Shown in pieces: positions 1 through 13,200 of a stretch of DNA of 64,000 bases. A program made the position numbers and the translations under genes. The stretch is taken from NCBI GenBank assembly GCA_030340625.1, contig JAOPHQ010002000.1, positions 277,001 through 341,000 of the forward strand. The letters run 5' to 3'. This DNA is from Merluccius polli. Lineage: Eukaryota; Chordata; Actinopteri; Gadiformes; Merlucciidae. How positions within the stretch are numbered: the first letter of the stretch is position 1; each line of letters begins with the position of its first letter. The notes beneath the pieces were generated by a model. The model was not told where the DNA came from. It searched no databases and worked only from the letters and a program-made list of their open reading frames with translations.

Positions 1-110
1 CTGTGTGCATCGTGTTTCTCTGTATTTATGGACATACATGTATGTTATGAATACATGGGTGGGTATGTGTAGTGGTGAATAGTAGCAGTAGACACAGAGC
101 AGACACTGAC

Positions 111-174
111 CTCTCGTGGTGTAGCGGAGACAGAGGAACGTGCTCTACCAGTTGGCTGTGTTGATATGCTTCAT
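111..174 (-). CDS. mcf2: mcf2 exon 25 (post-PH tail)
   Basis: With the carried G it encodes DEAYQHSQLVEHVPLSPLHH and E plus two bases, weakly matching the human tail RKQQDQLTERDKFQ. The acceptor follows a strong CTTTTTCCTCCTC tract; donor GTCAGT. The next exon is outside the window. Confidence 0.72.
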
Positions 175-1959
175 CTGGACACCGAAGAGGAGGAAAAAGC
201 TTGTTAAAGGTTAGTTTATTTAGTTATGATCCCAGATGGGACCACAATAGGCACTAAGCACTATCTTTTTCCCATTGTTAATCCTGTGTCCCTCTGTTAA
301 TTATTAATTAATCTCTGGTTATATACCAAATATATGTCAATGAGTATTTTTACATTAAAAAATCCCATAAATCCCTGTCTTTTCTCTTCCTGTAAAACAG
401 TTTCAAATGTTTGATGCCTCATCCTGCACTCAGGGGCGTTTACAATTTTTTTTTGCGTCCAATGAAAATGCTTCAGTTCCATCACAGGGATGAGCCTGCG
501 TCTCCTTTACCAGCAGCACTGCCGGTTGGCTCGAACATATATCGCCTCACTCCATTGACTTCAACATGGTCGTCTTCTTCCTCACACTTCCTCCCTCCCA
601 CAGATATCTGAGAGTCCCTCCCTAGCATTGTAAATACGTAAATATGCAGAAAAGCACTCTGACTTCCACTATACAGGGCCTTTAATAACACTATGAGTCT
701 AAGTGTGGTGTTGGACCTTTGAGCAGTTTCTGTTGGTTGGTGAGGATTCTCCGCAGTTCGTTCAGCCAGGCCATCTTCACCTCCACGGTGGGGGCCTAGG
801 GAGAGGACGGAGGTATGGATTAAACACAAAGTAAACATGGCAGGGTACAGTTATTTATGGCTCTGTTTAGCGATGGGTAATATATCAATATTATACCAAG
901 GCCCGGGTGAATACTCGATTCTGATTGGCTGGAGAGGTGTGCATTATTTTTCGATAACATGTACAGCTATGACGTGATCGTAAAATAAGCAGCCTTATCA
1001 CCGGTCTAAATCCGGTGATAAAATCGATATAAGTAAGGGACTATCCACGATGAGGTGTGCATATATCGAAAAATAATGCGTATAAAAAAGGTTCTTAGCC
1101 TCCGCGTCATGCATTATTTTTCGATACATGCACACCTCATAATCCCTTACTTATATCGATATTGTGATATGAGACTAGATATCGTCTTAGATTTTGGACA
1201 TCGTAATATGGCATGTGTTCTCTTTTCCTGGTTTTAAAGGCTGCATTACAGTAAAGTAATGAAAAAATTCAATCAATTCACACAGGAGTATACAAAAATA
1301 GGCGTTTCCATGTGGTTATTTTATATAGACTATTGAATTACCAGGAAACATGCTATGTCGTGATAACTATGATTATCAAAATATTAAATTACTGTACTTG
1401 AGAGGAAATGAATGTGCAATTAAAAATGTCCCTCTCATCGCAGGATATAATGTGTTGAGGCAAGATGTGAACTAAGCAGTAGTACAACATGCACCACTTA
1501 AAGGGGTGGTAAAGGATTATGACTGTACATGACACAGTAACGTGTAGAGGAAGTGTTGTTGGCCTGTTTACCTGAATAACGTACACCTCCTCCCTGCCGC
1601 TGTACCAGATCTCAAACTTTTTCACGTCTCCCTTGACGTTCTCTGTTATTCCTACCGCAGTCATCTGCCGAGACACATCAAAAGCGCGCAAACACACACA
1701 CACAAACATACACAATAATACACACACACACACACACAATAATAACTTTTATGTTGGACACAAACACGCACAGAAATAGGAACACGCACACAGGAAAAAG
1801 GAACATATGCTCGTGTGCGCGCACACACACACACACACACACACAATAACTTTTATGCTGGACACAGACACTCACTGAAACGGGAACACTCAAACAAGAA
1901 CAGGAACAGAAGTGCATGCTTGTGTGCACGCACACACACGCACACACACACGCACACAC

Positions 1960-1991
<32 letters not shown>

Positions 1992-3694
1992 GTGTAGATG
2001 TAAGACGTAAGACACGGCACAACAAACATCACTCTTGCATCATGACAAAAACCTTCCAATGTGACATGTGTAAACACACACTTCCCCTGTGCTCCCATCT
2101 CCTCCTACATTATTTATCAGATTCTGTCTGCTATACATACCTCAGAGATCTACACTCTATGGTGTGTTCAGATACATCCAGCTGATAGTGTCTCACTAAC
2201 TACTTTTAATAAGGCCAAGGCTTTAAAAAATAAAAACGTGTTTTTTAAAGTTAGAAAGATATTAGATTTTCAACAGATATTCACACTCTGAATTACAGCG
2301 ATCAGACACGGGGAACTAAAGACGCGATCACCTGTATTATTCCTGTGTCAGTGTCTACCTGCCTAGGTGTTTATGTTTTACTTTTTGCGCATTACCAATG
2401 CGCAAAAAGTATGAAAACTTATTGGACTATGCCTGTCGATCGACAGTTGGTTGACTATTAGGGGCAGCCCTACAGATAATTGAATGTGTTAAGCGTTCAG
2501 TCTTAGAATGGAGATCAGGTGCGGCCTATTTCACTGTATGAAATCTGCACCAAAAAACAACAACAACCTTGAGGCAGTGCTTGAAGCTGTAGGAGGGGGT
2601 CTTGTCGCAGCCCTCCCCGTGCTCCTCGCGGCGCTTGCAGAACAGCAGAGCCCTCTCGTACAGGAAGAGGTGCCGCTGCATGGGCTTGAAGCGCGCCAGC
2701 TCCTTCATGCGTGTGGGCCCCTTCTTGTGGCTGATCCACACGCTGAAGGAGCCCTGCAGCAGCACGCGGCCCAGCTCACACAGCTCTCCCTGGGCCGAGG
2801 AGGAGGGGGAAGATACCCAGTGGGTCAGCGAGACAAAGAGATAGAGAGAGAGAGACAGAAATAAATGTTAGAGGAGCGAGAGGAAAGAAGGGAGACAGAG
2901 GCAAAGAGAGAGACAGAGACAGAGTGATACTGGGCCTTAATGTAATGATAATATTGACTTTGTTACTTCATATCGTAAATGGTAAACGGACTGCAATTAT
3001 AAAGCACTTTTCAGATCTGTGGCCACTCAAAGTACTGCAATTATTGCCTCACATTCACCCATTCATACACATATTAATACGCCGATGTCAACCATGCAAG
3101 GCAACAGCCAGCTGGTCGGGAGTAGTTAGGGTTAGTTGTGCTCATGGACACCTCCGCACTTGGAGGAGCTGGGGATCGAACCAGTAACCTTCCGGTTGCC
3201 AGACAACCCGCTCTATCTCCTGAGCCACTGCCGTAAAGGGAGTAAAGAGAAATGATGGAGATAAAGATAGATGGAGAGAATGAGAGAGACAGAGGCCTAC
3301 CTCGTAGCCCGTGATGGCTATCTGATGCATGGAGTCGTTCACTGACTTGAGCAGGTCCAGCATGGCTGTTAGCGCCCCCTGCAGTTCAGATGTATCCTCA
3401 CTGCCTGTACTGCACTTCAACAACTCCTGAACACACACACACACACACACACATAAAACAAATAAGACCAAAGTATATAAGATGTGCATTTAACTATGCC
3501 ACAGTCTACTTCTGCAGTTATATAATATTGTTTGTGGAACATTTTCTACAAAACATCTACAAGCCGTGATTATTTTATATAATGTTTTTCACAGTATGTA
3601 CACTGTCCTATAAAAATGTGTGTCTGTGTGGGACATGTGTACTGTATGTCTTTGTGTGTGAGTGTACTGTGTTAGTTTGTATGTATTTGAGGGT

Positions 3695-3763
<69 letters not shown>

Positions 3764-6533
3764 TGATCCAACCTTGAGTAGCAGCTGGTATTTGGTAATG
3801 CGTTGGACGGGCTTCAACAGATACGAGTCCAAGCCTAGTTTGTGCTCCAGTTTCTTTTGACACTCCTGCATGAAAAGATGCATTTCTTTAACTCAATACA
3901 TGCATGTAATAATTATACTTAGTATAACTAGTATGTAATACAGAGAATAATTAGTTTTCAACAAAAAAACTATTATTGCAATGTATTATTAAAATATATT
4001 TTGCAATCATTGACAGGAATAAAAAACAGGTCTACATTCATCTTAGACTATATGATAGATTATCACAAATGTGTTCAGTGTCAACAGAACAAAGTAGGTC
4101 TAAAAACAGACCTGGAAGAAGGAACAGTCGGAGAACTGCCGCCACAGTGCCTCAGAACGCAGCTTATTCTGACAGAAACATTCATACATCTGGAAATGCT
4201 CTTTCTGGGAAAGAAAAAGTCACAGTAGAGGGGTTGCGTTGACATATTACCAAGTAAACAAGATGTCCAAAATGTCAAAATCAGAAGTACAGTATGTCAA
4301 GGTAAAAAAAAAGAAGAAATAATCTAAACTTACCCGCTCTAAAAAACAAGCTCCTACTCTCTCAGGTGTGTCTATGCAACTCTCCAGGTCCTGGAGGAAC
4401 ACCCTGGAGAGTCCAGACCCAAGAATATAAGCACCACTGGAGCAGTTACATTACATTTATATACAACATCACATATTGAAGGTTTGATAACGTTGATGAT
4501 TTTTGTTTCAAAGCGATCAACCCTGCAATTCATCAGGCCACCAAACCTAAAATTCATGAAGTCATAAATATTTAATATATAATAGATTGATTGATTCTTT
4601 ATCGAGATTTTGGATCTAACACAGAAACCACAGCTGTGACCATGAAGACTCAACACTCAAGTCACGTGACCAAAGCCAAAGGAAGCCCATGCATCAAACA
4701 CAGATTTGGCGATTGAGGTAACAACACTTTTCATAACTGTATGACATAGCAGCTCCGAATACACTACTAATCAAACAAAGACATGGTATAAAATCACTGT
4801 AAATTCATACCGGCATCCTCACTCACCAGCTTAATCTAACATTCAATATTAAAACTGACATACCACACCCCCCACGGGATGGTAAAGTGTAATTATTACA
4901 CACCCTCAGCCATCAAACTGAGCCATTTAACTCAGCAGGAGGCCAGCGAAGCGGAAACAGCACAACGATCAACACTAATCATCCCCCACCATGCTGAGAA
5001 TTTAAATTACAGGGAAAAATAAAGGTTGACAGGATTTAAACCCTTTGTTTTAACCAGGAGTGACTGTTTCATTAACCACTAAATGTACCAGAGACAGAAA
5101 TAGGAGCAGTGGACCAAGCAGGGGGGAGGTTAGGGTGTAGTAACTGCTAACTAGTAATTAGTAAAACAGTATGTCAAGTCATTTCAACAGTTTAGTAGCA
5201 GAGGGGCACAGAAGTACACAAACAACAAACCAAAGGGAAGGAAAGATAAAGATGATTGAGTTTGCCATTATTTTAAGGTTTCTGTTAAAGAGTAGGACAC
5301 ATATAAGCCCTCCCTTTACTCTATTACTCAATACACATTTTGTTTGCAACAATTGCTTTCATTAAGCAATTGTGCACCATTACTTTTTGTATTGATTACA
5401 CAATTGTGTAATTATGTATTTATCAAAAAGGTTGTCTTTATAGTTTATACAGGAGGGTTACTTGTTTAAAGCATTTATCCTTAATTATCGCACAAAAAAT
5501 ATCGTATTTTATATTTTTTCGTGCTGGTGTTTTTCTACTAATAGCCAATATTCATATTATATTTTGAGTTTAGATTAAATTCACGGTGACATGGCATGCT
5601 TACTGGTAATGTATAATTCACTGTTATGATATAAATAATGCATTGTTTATTGGGGTAGAAAGAGGAGCTGGCGGACAGCTCATAGAAAATAGTGTTTGAA
5701 CATTTAAAAACACGAAACAGTGAGGAACCTAATCTGTCGGAGAAATACATCCCAGCGATTGCAAATACAGCCGTTCAACAACAGCAACAGCACGCAATTC
5801 CTTTACATTGAACGCTCCTCATTTAATACATGATTAAACATCACCTGCTGTGGAAATTGTAGATCTCTGGCATGTTGCCAAACAGGATGTCTCTCTTGCT
5901 ACGCAGGATGGGGGGCAAGAGATCACACAGAGATGGGTTGTCCATTTCCGCCCGGTAACCCTAAAATAGTTACAGTTTACAGCTGTAATTTACACAATTT
6001 AATCAAGCTAGCACAGTAGGGGGGGGGGGGCTTGTGCTATGAGGCATGGGCCTGAGATGGAGACCCACAGGGAACATTATGTAGATGAATTGTATGCATT
6101 CAAGTGTAAAGTGGGAAATGCAAAGGAAGTCTCACCAGTAAGACTGACAGGAGCTCCTCCACATAGACCCTCTCCGTCTCTATTAGTTCCCTCAGCACAT
6201 GGCTGTGGAGGACACATGCCACACATGCACACACACACACACACACACACGCATGCACACACACACACGTACACAGAGAGACACATCCACACAGACAGAC
6301 AGACACACACACACACATACACACACACACACTGATACAGAGAGACATAAGCACACACACATACACACACACATGTATAGAGAGACACATGTACGCACAC
6401 ACACACACATATACACAGAGAGACACATGCACACACACACAAGAAGGTACATAGACACACACACAAACGCATGCCCAGACACACAGACACACATAAACAA
6501 GCATGCACACCCCGTCCCCCACACACACACATT

Positions 6534-6573
<40 letters not shown>

Positions 6574-7464
6574 GAACCAGAGGGCATCATTAGGATGGTG
6601 AACCAGAGAGGTAAACAACAACCACAACAACAACAAAAACAACATGGAGCATTGTGGACATATGGGAGCTCACCGCTTCAGCAGATCGGGGCTCTCCTCT
6701 CCGTCCAGACTGTAGGACACACAGCTCCTGTTCTCCTGGTAGTCATGCATCACCTCGATCTGGACCGACCACAACACAGACCGCGGGGGAACACACACCA
6801 CATCATTCTGGTTTTGGTGCTATTAGTAAGCTGCAAATATGGCTTAAAAAGCCATAGAAAAACCAAGATTCAGTTGAATTACTACTTTAAGTTTTGTTGC
6901 CCCACCTTTCTACTGCTGGAGGTTTTCCGTGACGTTCTCTTTCCGGGCAGAGACAGGTCAAAGCTGAACTTCAAGCCATCACCTTTATGAATACAAAGTG
7001 GGTTGTTTTTAGCTGTACTACAGCTATGTTGGTATAATACATTCACAGTCAATCAAGAAAGGGAGAATGTATAGCGAGTCATTATTGCAAAATAAACCCC
7101 GACAGGGTGATGCAGGACCCCGACGTGAAATAAATCAATAATTTGACACAAAATTATATTGATTTAAAATATTGCTTTCACAACACATAATATTGTTAGA
7201 TTTTATCAGTATTTTATTCATAGCAGAGGTCTGCTATTCAGAAATAACAGGCCGTAGAATGCCGTAATTGACCAATCAGAATCGAGTATTCAACAAGCCG
7301 TGTAATAAAGGTGTGTTGCATTATCTAGGTGTGTTGCATTATCTTTACATTAACACGGCTCACAGGACAGGCAGCTACTCCTTCATCCCAACCTTTGAAC
7401 CCCATTTGTATGCATGTGGGCGTGTGTGCAACATACATACATGTACCATAATACATACAGTGCA

Positions 7465-7524
<60 letters not shown>

Positions 7525-10039
7525 ATGCGTGCATGTGTGCATGTGTAGATGTGTGTGTTTGTCTTTGTACAAGCAAAAGTACAAAGCAACAATTTCCTGG
7601 TGCGCTCGGACAGCCTTAGGATAGTTCGTTATCAATCATCATTATTATTATTCTCATTACTACAGCACCACATCACAACAAACAAAGGCTGTCTACAGAG
7701 AACAAAATGAACATGGCTTAATGAACATGGATATAAACAGCAGATGGCTCTTTCTTTTCTTCTTTATTCTTTTAAAGGGTTGGTCCCAAGGGTTAGGGCC
7801 AAATCTTGAGTAAACAAACAAACAAAGTGATGGAGACACATGTGAAGGCGCAACACTGCAGTATATACACCCCCAAAGGGCACCAACCAGATCCCTATAC
7901 TAACCTATCAGTGTTAATTGAGTTCAGAAAGGCCTGGAAACATGAAAGCTTCTTTAATGTATATTATGAACCACGTAGTATGGCAGCGGGCGCAGCTAGC
8001 ACCGAGGCTAACCGGGGGGCTGTTGATCCCAAAGGGCTGATTAGTGGAACAGGCTACCCGTGTTCCACGCCTTGCCTTTTGTGTTAAGGTAGGGGAGAAC
8101 TGCAGGACCAGGCTCAGTATGGGAATATCTTGGGCGAACTGACACCGACACCCTGTGATGTGTAAATGTGGCCACAGAGGAGTGCAGCAGGAGGCCTCGG
8201 TGATAGAGCTCAGGGGGTAAAAAGGGGGACTCTGTTGCCAGTTCATTAGCCAATGCTGAGCAGAATGCGCCTGGAAAGCAAGGAAGCCCAGGGTAGTACA
8301 GGGCTAGTATTAGGGCTAGTAGTAGGGCTAGTAGTAGAGCCAGTAGAAGGGATAGTAGTAGGGATAGTAGAGCTAGAAGTAGGGATAGTAGTAGGGATAG
8401 TCAGGCTAGTAGTAGAGATAGTAGAGCTAGAAGTAGGGCTAGTAGTAGGGATAGTAGAGCTACTCTTAGGGATAGTAGGGCTAGGACTAGGTATAGTAGA
8501 GCTAGTCGTAGGGATAGTAGGGCTAATAGTAGAGATAGTAGAGCTAGTAGTAGGGATAGTAGAGCTAGTCTTAGGGATAGTAGGGCTAGGACTAGGTATA
8601 GTAGAGCTAGTCGTAGGGATAGTAGAGCTAGTCTTAGGGATAGTAGGGCTAGGACTAGGTATAGTAGAGCTAGTCGTAGGGATAGTAGAGCTAGTTGTAG
8701 GGATAGTAGAGCTAGTCGTGGAGATAGTAGGGCTAATAGTAGGGATAGTAGGGCGAGTAGTAGGGATAGTAGGGGTAATAGTAGCAAGGACAGTAGGGCT
8801 AGTAGTAGGGCTAGTAATAGGTCTAGTAACAGGGCTAGTTAGAGCACCTGTAAGCTGCACACTAGGACATCTTAGATTAGTTTTCAAGTAGGAGTGGGTG
8901 CTTTCTGTGTATCTTGTGTGTATGCTTGTCTGTATGTGTGAGTATATACGATGCTTAGGTGTGTGTGTGTGTGTGTGTGTGTAAGTACATACTATGCTTG
9001 GGGGAGAACAAGGGGGACTTTGAGCGGGGCGCGTTGTTGTCGGGTCTGGGGACCACCAGCTGGACGGGACGGACATGTTTATCAGCCAACTTCCTCAGAC
9101 ACGCCTGGCGGGTCTGGATCATGTGCTGCACCGTCCCATGCTTCTCAAACGTCTTCACCACCTGACTCTGATGGACACAGAGGAAAGAAATGTCATGACT
9201 GTGGTCCACTGTGATATAGGGCTTGTACATCAGAATGCATCATGGCATTTTTTGCTGGTGATACATATTGAGAGGACTCAAGAGATTTGTAGTACTGTAA
9301 AATCCTTAATCAATGTAAATATACCATAACCTATGCTAATGAAAACCCATACTAATGAAAACAGACATTCCCATAATGAGAAATAATTTCACTATTAATT
9401 ACTAAACAATGACCAAAAAAACATTATTACCATTGTAATAAATAACATTCCAATGCTCCTATGCTTAAAAAATTGCGGCGGTCATTGCGATGTGACATCA
9501 CGATGTACAAGGCCTATCGGGTTGCAATTTTTGCTGCAATGGATAAGGAATAATACCCTTTTTATGGTATTGTGGTTTTGTTCCTATCATGAAAGCTTTT
9601 ATTAACAAATGACAAATTCAATGAAACCAATTCAAACAAAAACAATAAATAATAGAGGTGGATTAGAATAAGAATAAACAATGAATGACAAAAATATAAA
9701 TGTAAAACCGATGCTTGTGTGTATATGAGCTGACCTGTAGCTGTGGCGTGAGGACGGCCTCGTACTCCCGCCCCAGGGCCTCGGGCCCCGAGCTGAGCAT
9801 CGAGGGGGCCCCCTCCAGGAACCTCTCGATGTCCCTCAGAGCCGCTAGCGCTCCTTCCTTAGACTGGAACCTGTCCACCAGCTGGTTGGCTAACAGGTAG
9901 GCCCCGTCGTCACACCACGTCTGGGCCTGGACGGGTGTACAGGTAGAGAGAGCATGTGTGTGTGTGTGTGTTTGTGTGCATACACATTTAAGCCTATTGT
10001 GTGTCTCCACTGTTTAAGTCTGTTCCTTAAGAATTGTTT

Positions 10040-10078
<39 letters not shown>

Positions 10079-10209
10079 CATGCGTGCTGCCTGTGTGCCT
10101 TCAGAAAGAGGTTTATAATGTCTGTGTGTTACATGTGTTTCTGCGTGCGTGCCTGTCTGACATCTGTGTCCTAAGATGTGCTTGTGTATATCTCTATATA
10201 CACAGTATT

Positions 10210-10283
<74 letters not shown>

Positions 10284-13200
10284 ATTATATGCGTGTTCAT
10301 ACGAAGGCGTACCTGCCCGAGGCTGAGCAGCAGCTGGTGCGTTTGCAGGAGGTGTGTCTGCTTGGCCTTGAGGGCGGAGCTTAGCGTGTCACAATGGTGG
10401 CGCAGCTCGTTGCAGCGCTGCACGATGAGCGCCAGGGCGTAGTGGTGGCTCGCTGCCAGCTGGTGGCCATGCAGGATGACGACCTGAGCGCCGCTCATCA
10501 CCTCCTAGTGGACACACACACACGAACACACACAAGAATGCACCAGTGTTATTATGTTTGATCAATTCTGAATCTGAATTGAGATTTTTGTATTGAAAAT
10601 GAATGTTGGTTTGAGAGTTATGTGTCGATAGGTTAACATCCCACTAAAGTCAACTTGCTAAGGTAGTTGAATAAGATGGTGATTATCCTTAATATGCTGC
10701 TCAGTTCAATGTAGGCAAACAAAAGGAGTACAAAAAAAGAAGCACTAAAAGTGTGTATATGACACAAACCTATGATATTTATTTTTATGATACTGATGAA
10801 CATTGCAGGGGTATCTATGCTACCATTAAGATGACATGGAGTGAAAGACATTCAATGACGACATTAAATACCCTGGCGTCCAGTGTGGCCTATAAAGTCC
10901 CAGTGAGAGCACACTGACCTGTGCCTGTGAATCCAGACTCTCCAGGTCTTTAAGAGCCTGCTCTGCCTGAGTCAGCGTCTCGACTGATGACGACACGTCT
11001 CTCTCCTGAGACGACAGGCGCTGCAGACTTTGCTCCATCTAACACACACACATACACGCCAGGTAAAGACGCGACATGCACACACATGCAAATCATGAGC
11101 ATAAACATTTATGTTTATATTTGAATAGTTGCAAGCATATGGATTTATTATAATATCCACATAAACAACAAAACCATGAATGAATGTGGTCATCACAGGT
11201 ACTGAGTTAGGCTGATATATTTAGACATGTCATTTCAGTGAAAATTCTCAAAACAGATGCTTTTATCCAAAGTGACTTACAAGTGAGGCTGAGCACAATC
11301 AACCACAAGCATACAATCAAAATATAGTAGCTACACAGTAGCTACAAAAAAGTGCTGTATCACCAAGTAAAACAAAACAACTACAAATGGACAGAGCACA
11401 AATATGCTACCGGAATCAGAAAAATAAGGCTATTACATTTTTTTAATTTATACTATGCTTTCATATCCATTCACCGATATGACTTCATCATATGGACTGG
11501 GTCACACCGGTGAGTGGTGAATGTTGTTTTTTAGATATGTTCCAATCGACGGTCGATTGGAACATACTAGGCAGGAGAACTACTAGGCAGGAGGCAGGAG
11601 GCAGGTCACTACGTTCAGACGGCGTCTACCTGATCAACGTACCACTCTGTTTATAGAAAAAGGCATATGTATGAAACGAATCGACAAAGACGAAAACTAA
11701 AGACATTTTCTTTATAATTTTAGTCTTAGTTTGTTTGGAAACACACAATACAGTTTCAGTTAGTTATCGTTTTTTTGGAAAGCCTTGTTTTTATTTCTAT
11801 TTCAGTTATTTTGTTAGTTTCTGTTAAAGGGTAAGTGAACCCCCTGTTTCAGCTCAAATTCAAGCACTATGAGATGTTAATGCCCAGAGGGAGCTCCACA
11901 CGTCCACACACACCTAGAGGCACTTCGACGGCACGGGAGGAACGCAACTTGAGTTTGGAGCAGAGAAATACGTTCACAAACTGGTTGGTGGAGACGGGCA
12001 AACACATAGGATTTTACACCTGTTTTTTCTGTGTTATCATAGTAACAGTGAAAAAATGTAGATTACTATGTTGAAGATCATATAAGACATATTACCATGT
12101 TTAAAACAAAACAAAAAAATGATTTTGGGTTCACTGACACTTAATACCCGATAATAACCTTGCTACACGTACGCACGCGCACACGCACACACACACATTA
12201 ATGCTTTACTCGTACCTCTTGGAAGCTCTTTTCATATCTGAGCAACTGGATGTACTGCAGCAGCTTGAGGTGGTGCTTCTCGAAGAAGCCGTCAAAGGCT
12301 GCCTCCATGTCCCGGAGCTGGGCGAGGAGCCTGAACACCACAGCACAGCGCGGTCACAAGATCACACTTCAACTCTGCGACGAATACCTAAGTGTACTAT
12401 AGATATTATTAATAATACATGAAATAAACTGAATTATTCATGACTATATGGAAATATAACTAACTAAAATATGGTATCGTGTGTGCTGCATTAAAATATC
12501 ATGACAAAAGAAAGAGCAGATTCAGAGAGCGTAGGATCAAAGGAATTTTGCATGACGATGTATTACTTATTCAATGGCACCCATTTCTCAAAACAGAATT
12601 ACATTTCTAAAATTACGGTGTGAAACCTGCTGTCAACATCAATTTAAAATGATAAACGATAGAAAATGTGACACAGCTATGAACACTATTATTAATTGTA
12701 GAACTATAGTTATATTACATTGGATAAGCTCTCGTGGCTTGAACATAAGCCAGCTTAAGGGCTGTGTGGTGTCCTCTTGCCTCTGTACTGTGTCCCAGTC
12801 CAGTCTCACGTCCCAGTGGCCGTCCTCCTCGTTCCCAGAGCTCTCCAGAATGGACAGCAGATGGCGACCTTCCTTGGACACTGACCTGATAGCCTCCTGC
12901 CAGACGATTATTACCATTACTATGTATTATTTAGTTAATAAGTAGACGTTCTTATCTGTGAGTCCAGATACAGGTCACTGTATCAATACCATAGTTATTG
13001 TTAGATGTATTGCATTTTATGTACAGCTAAGATTGAAGTCTTTGTCCTTATTTCAGTTTTTGTCCTTATCTCAGTCTTTGTCCTTATTTTAGTCTGTGTT
13101 CTCATCTGTACTGTATTCTATTGTTTCTGTACTATTTTAAGTTTAATGCTCCTGTACTTTCTATTTTAATTCTCAAAGCCTAGCCAGGGACAGGGGTTGC

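Noticed and set aside
6077..6990. Cys/Val- and His/Thr-rich ORFs on both strands
   Set aside because: These are microsatellite translations; real exons here are only 6136-6202, 6674-6759 and 6906-6982.
8246..9076. 276-codon minus-strand ORF (Ser/Thr/Pro repeats) as a mucin-like gene
   Set aside because: It is a translation of the 21-bp minisatellite; the opposite strand is equally open, and it has no start context or homology.
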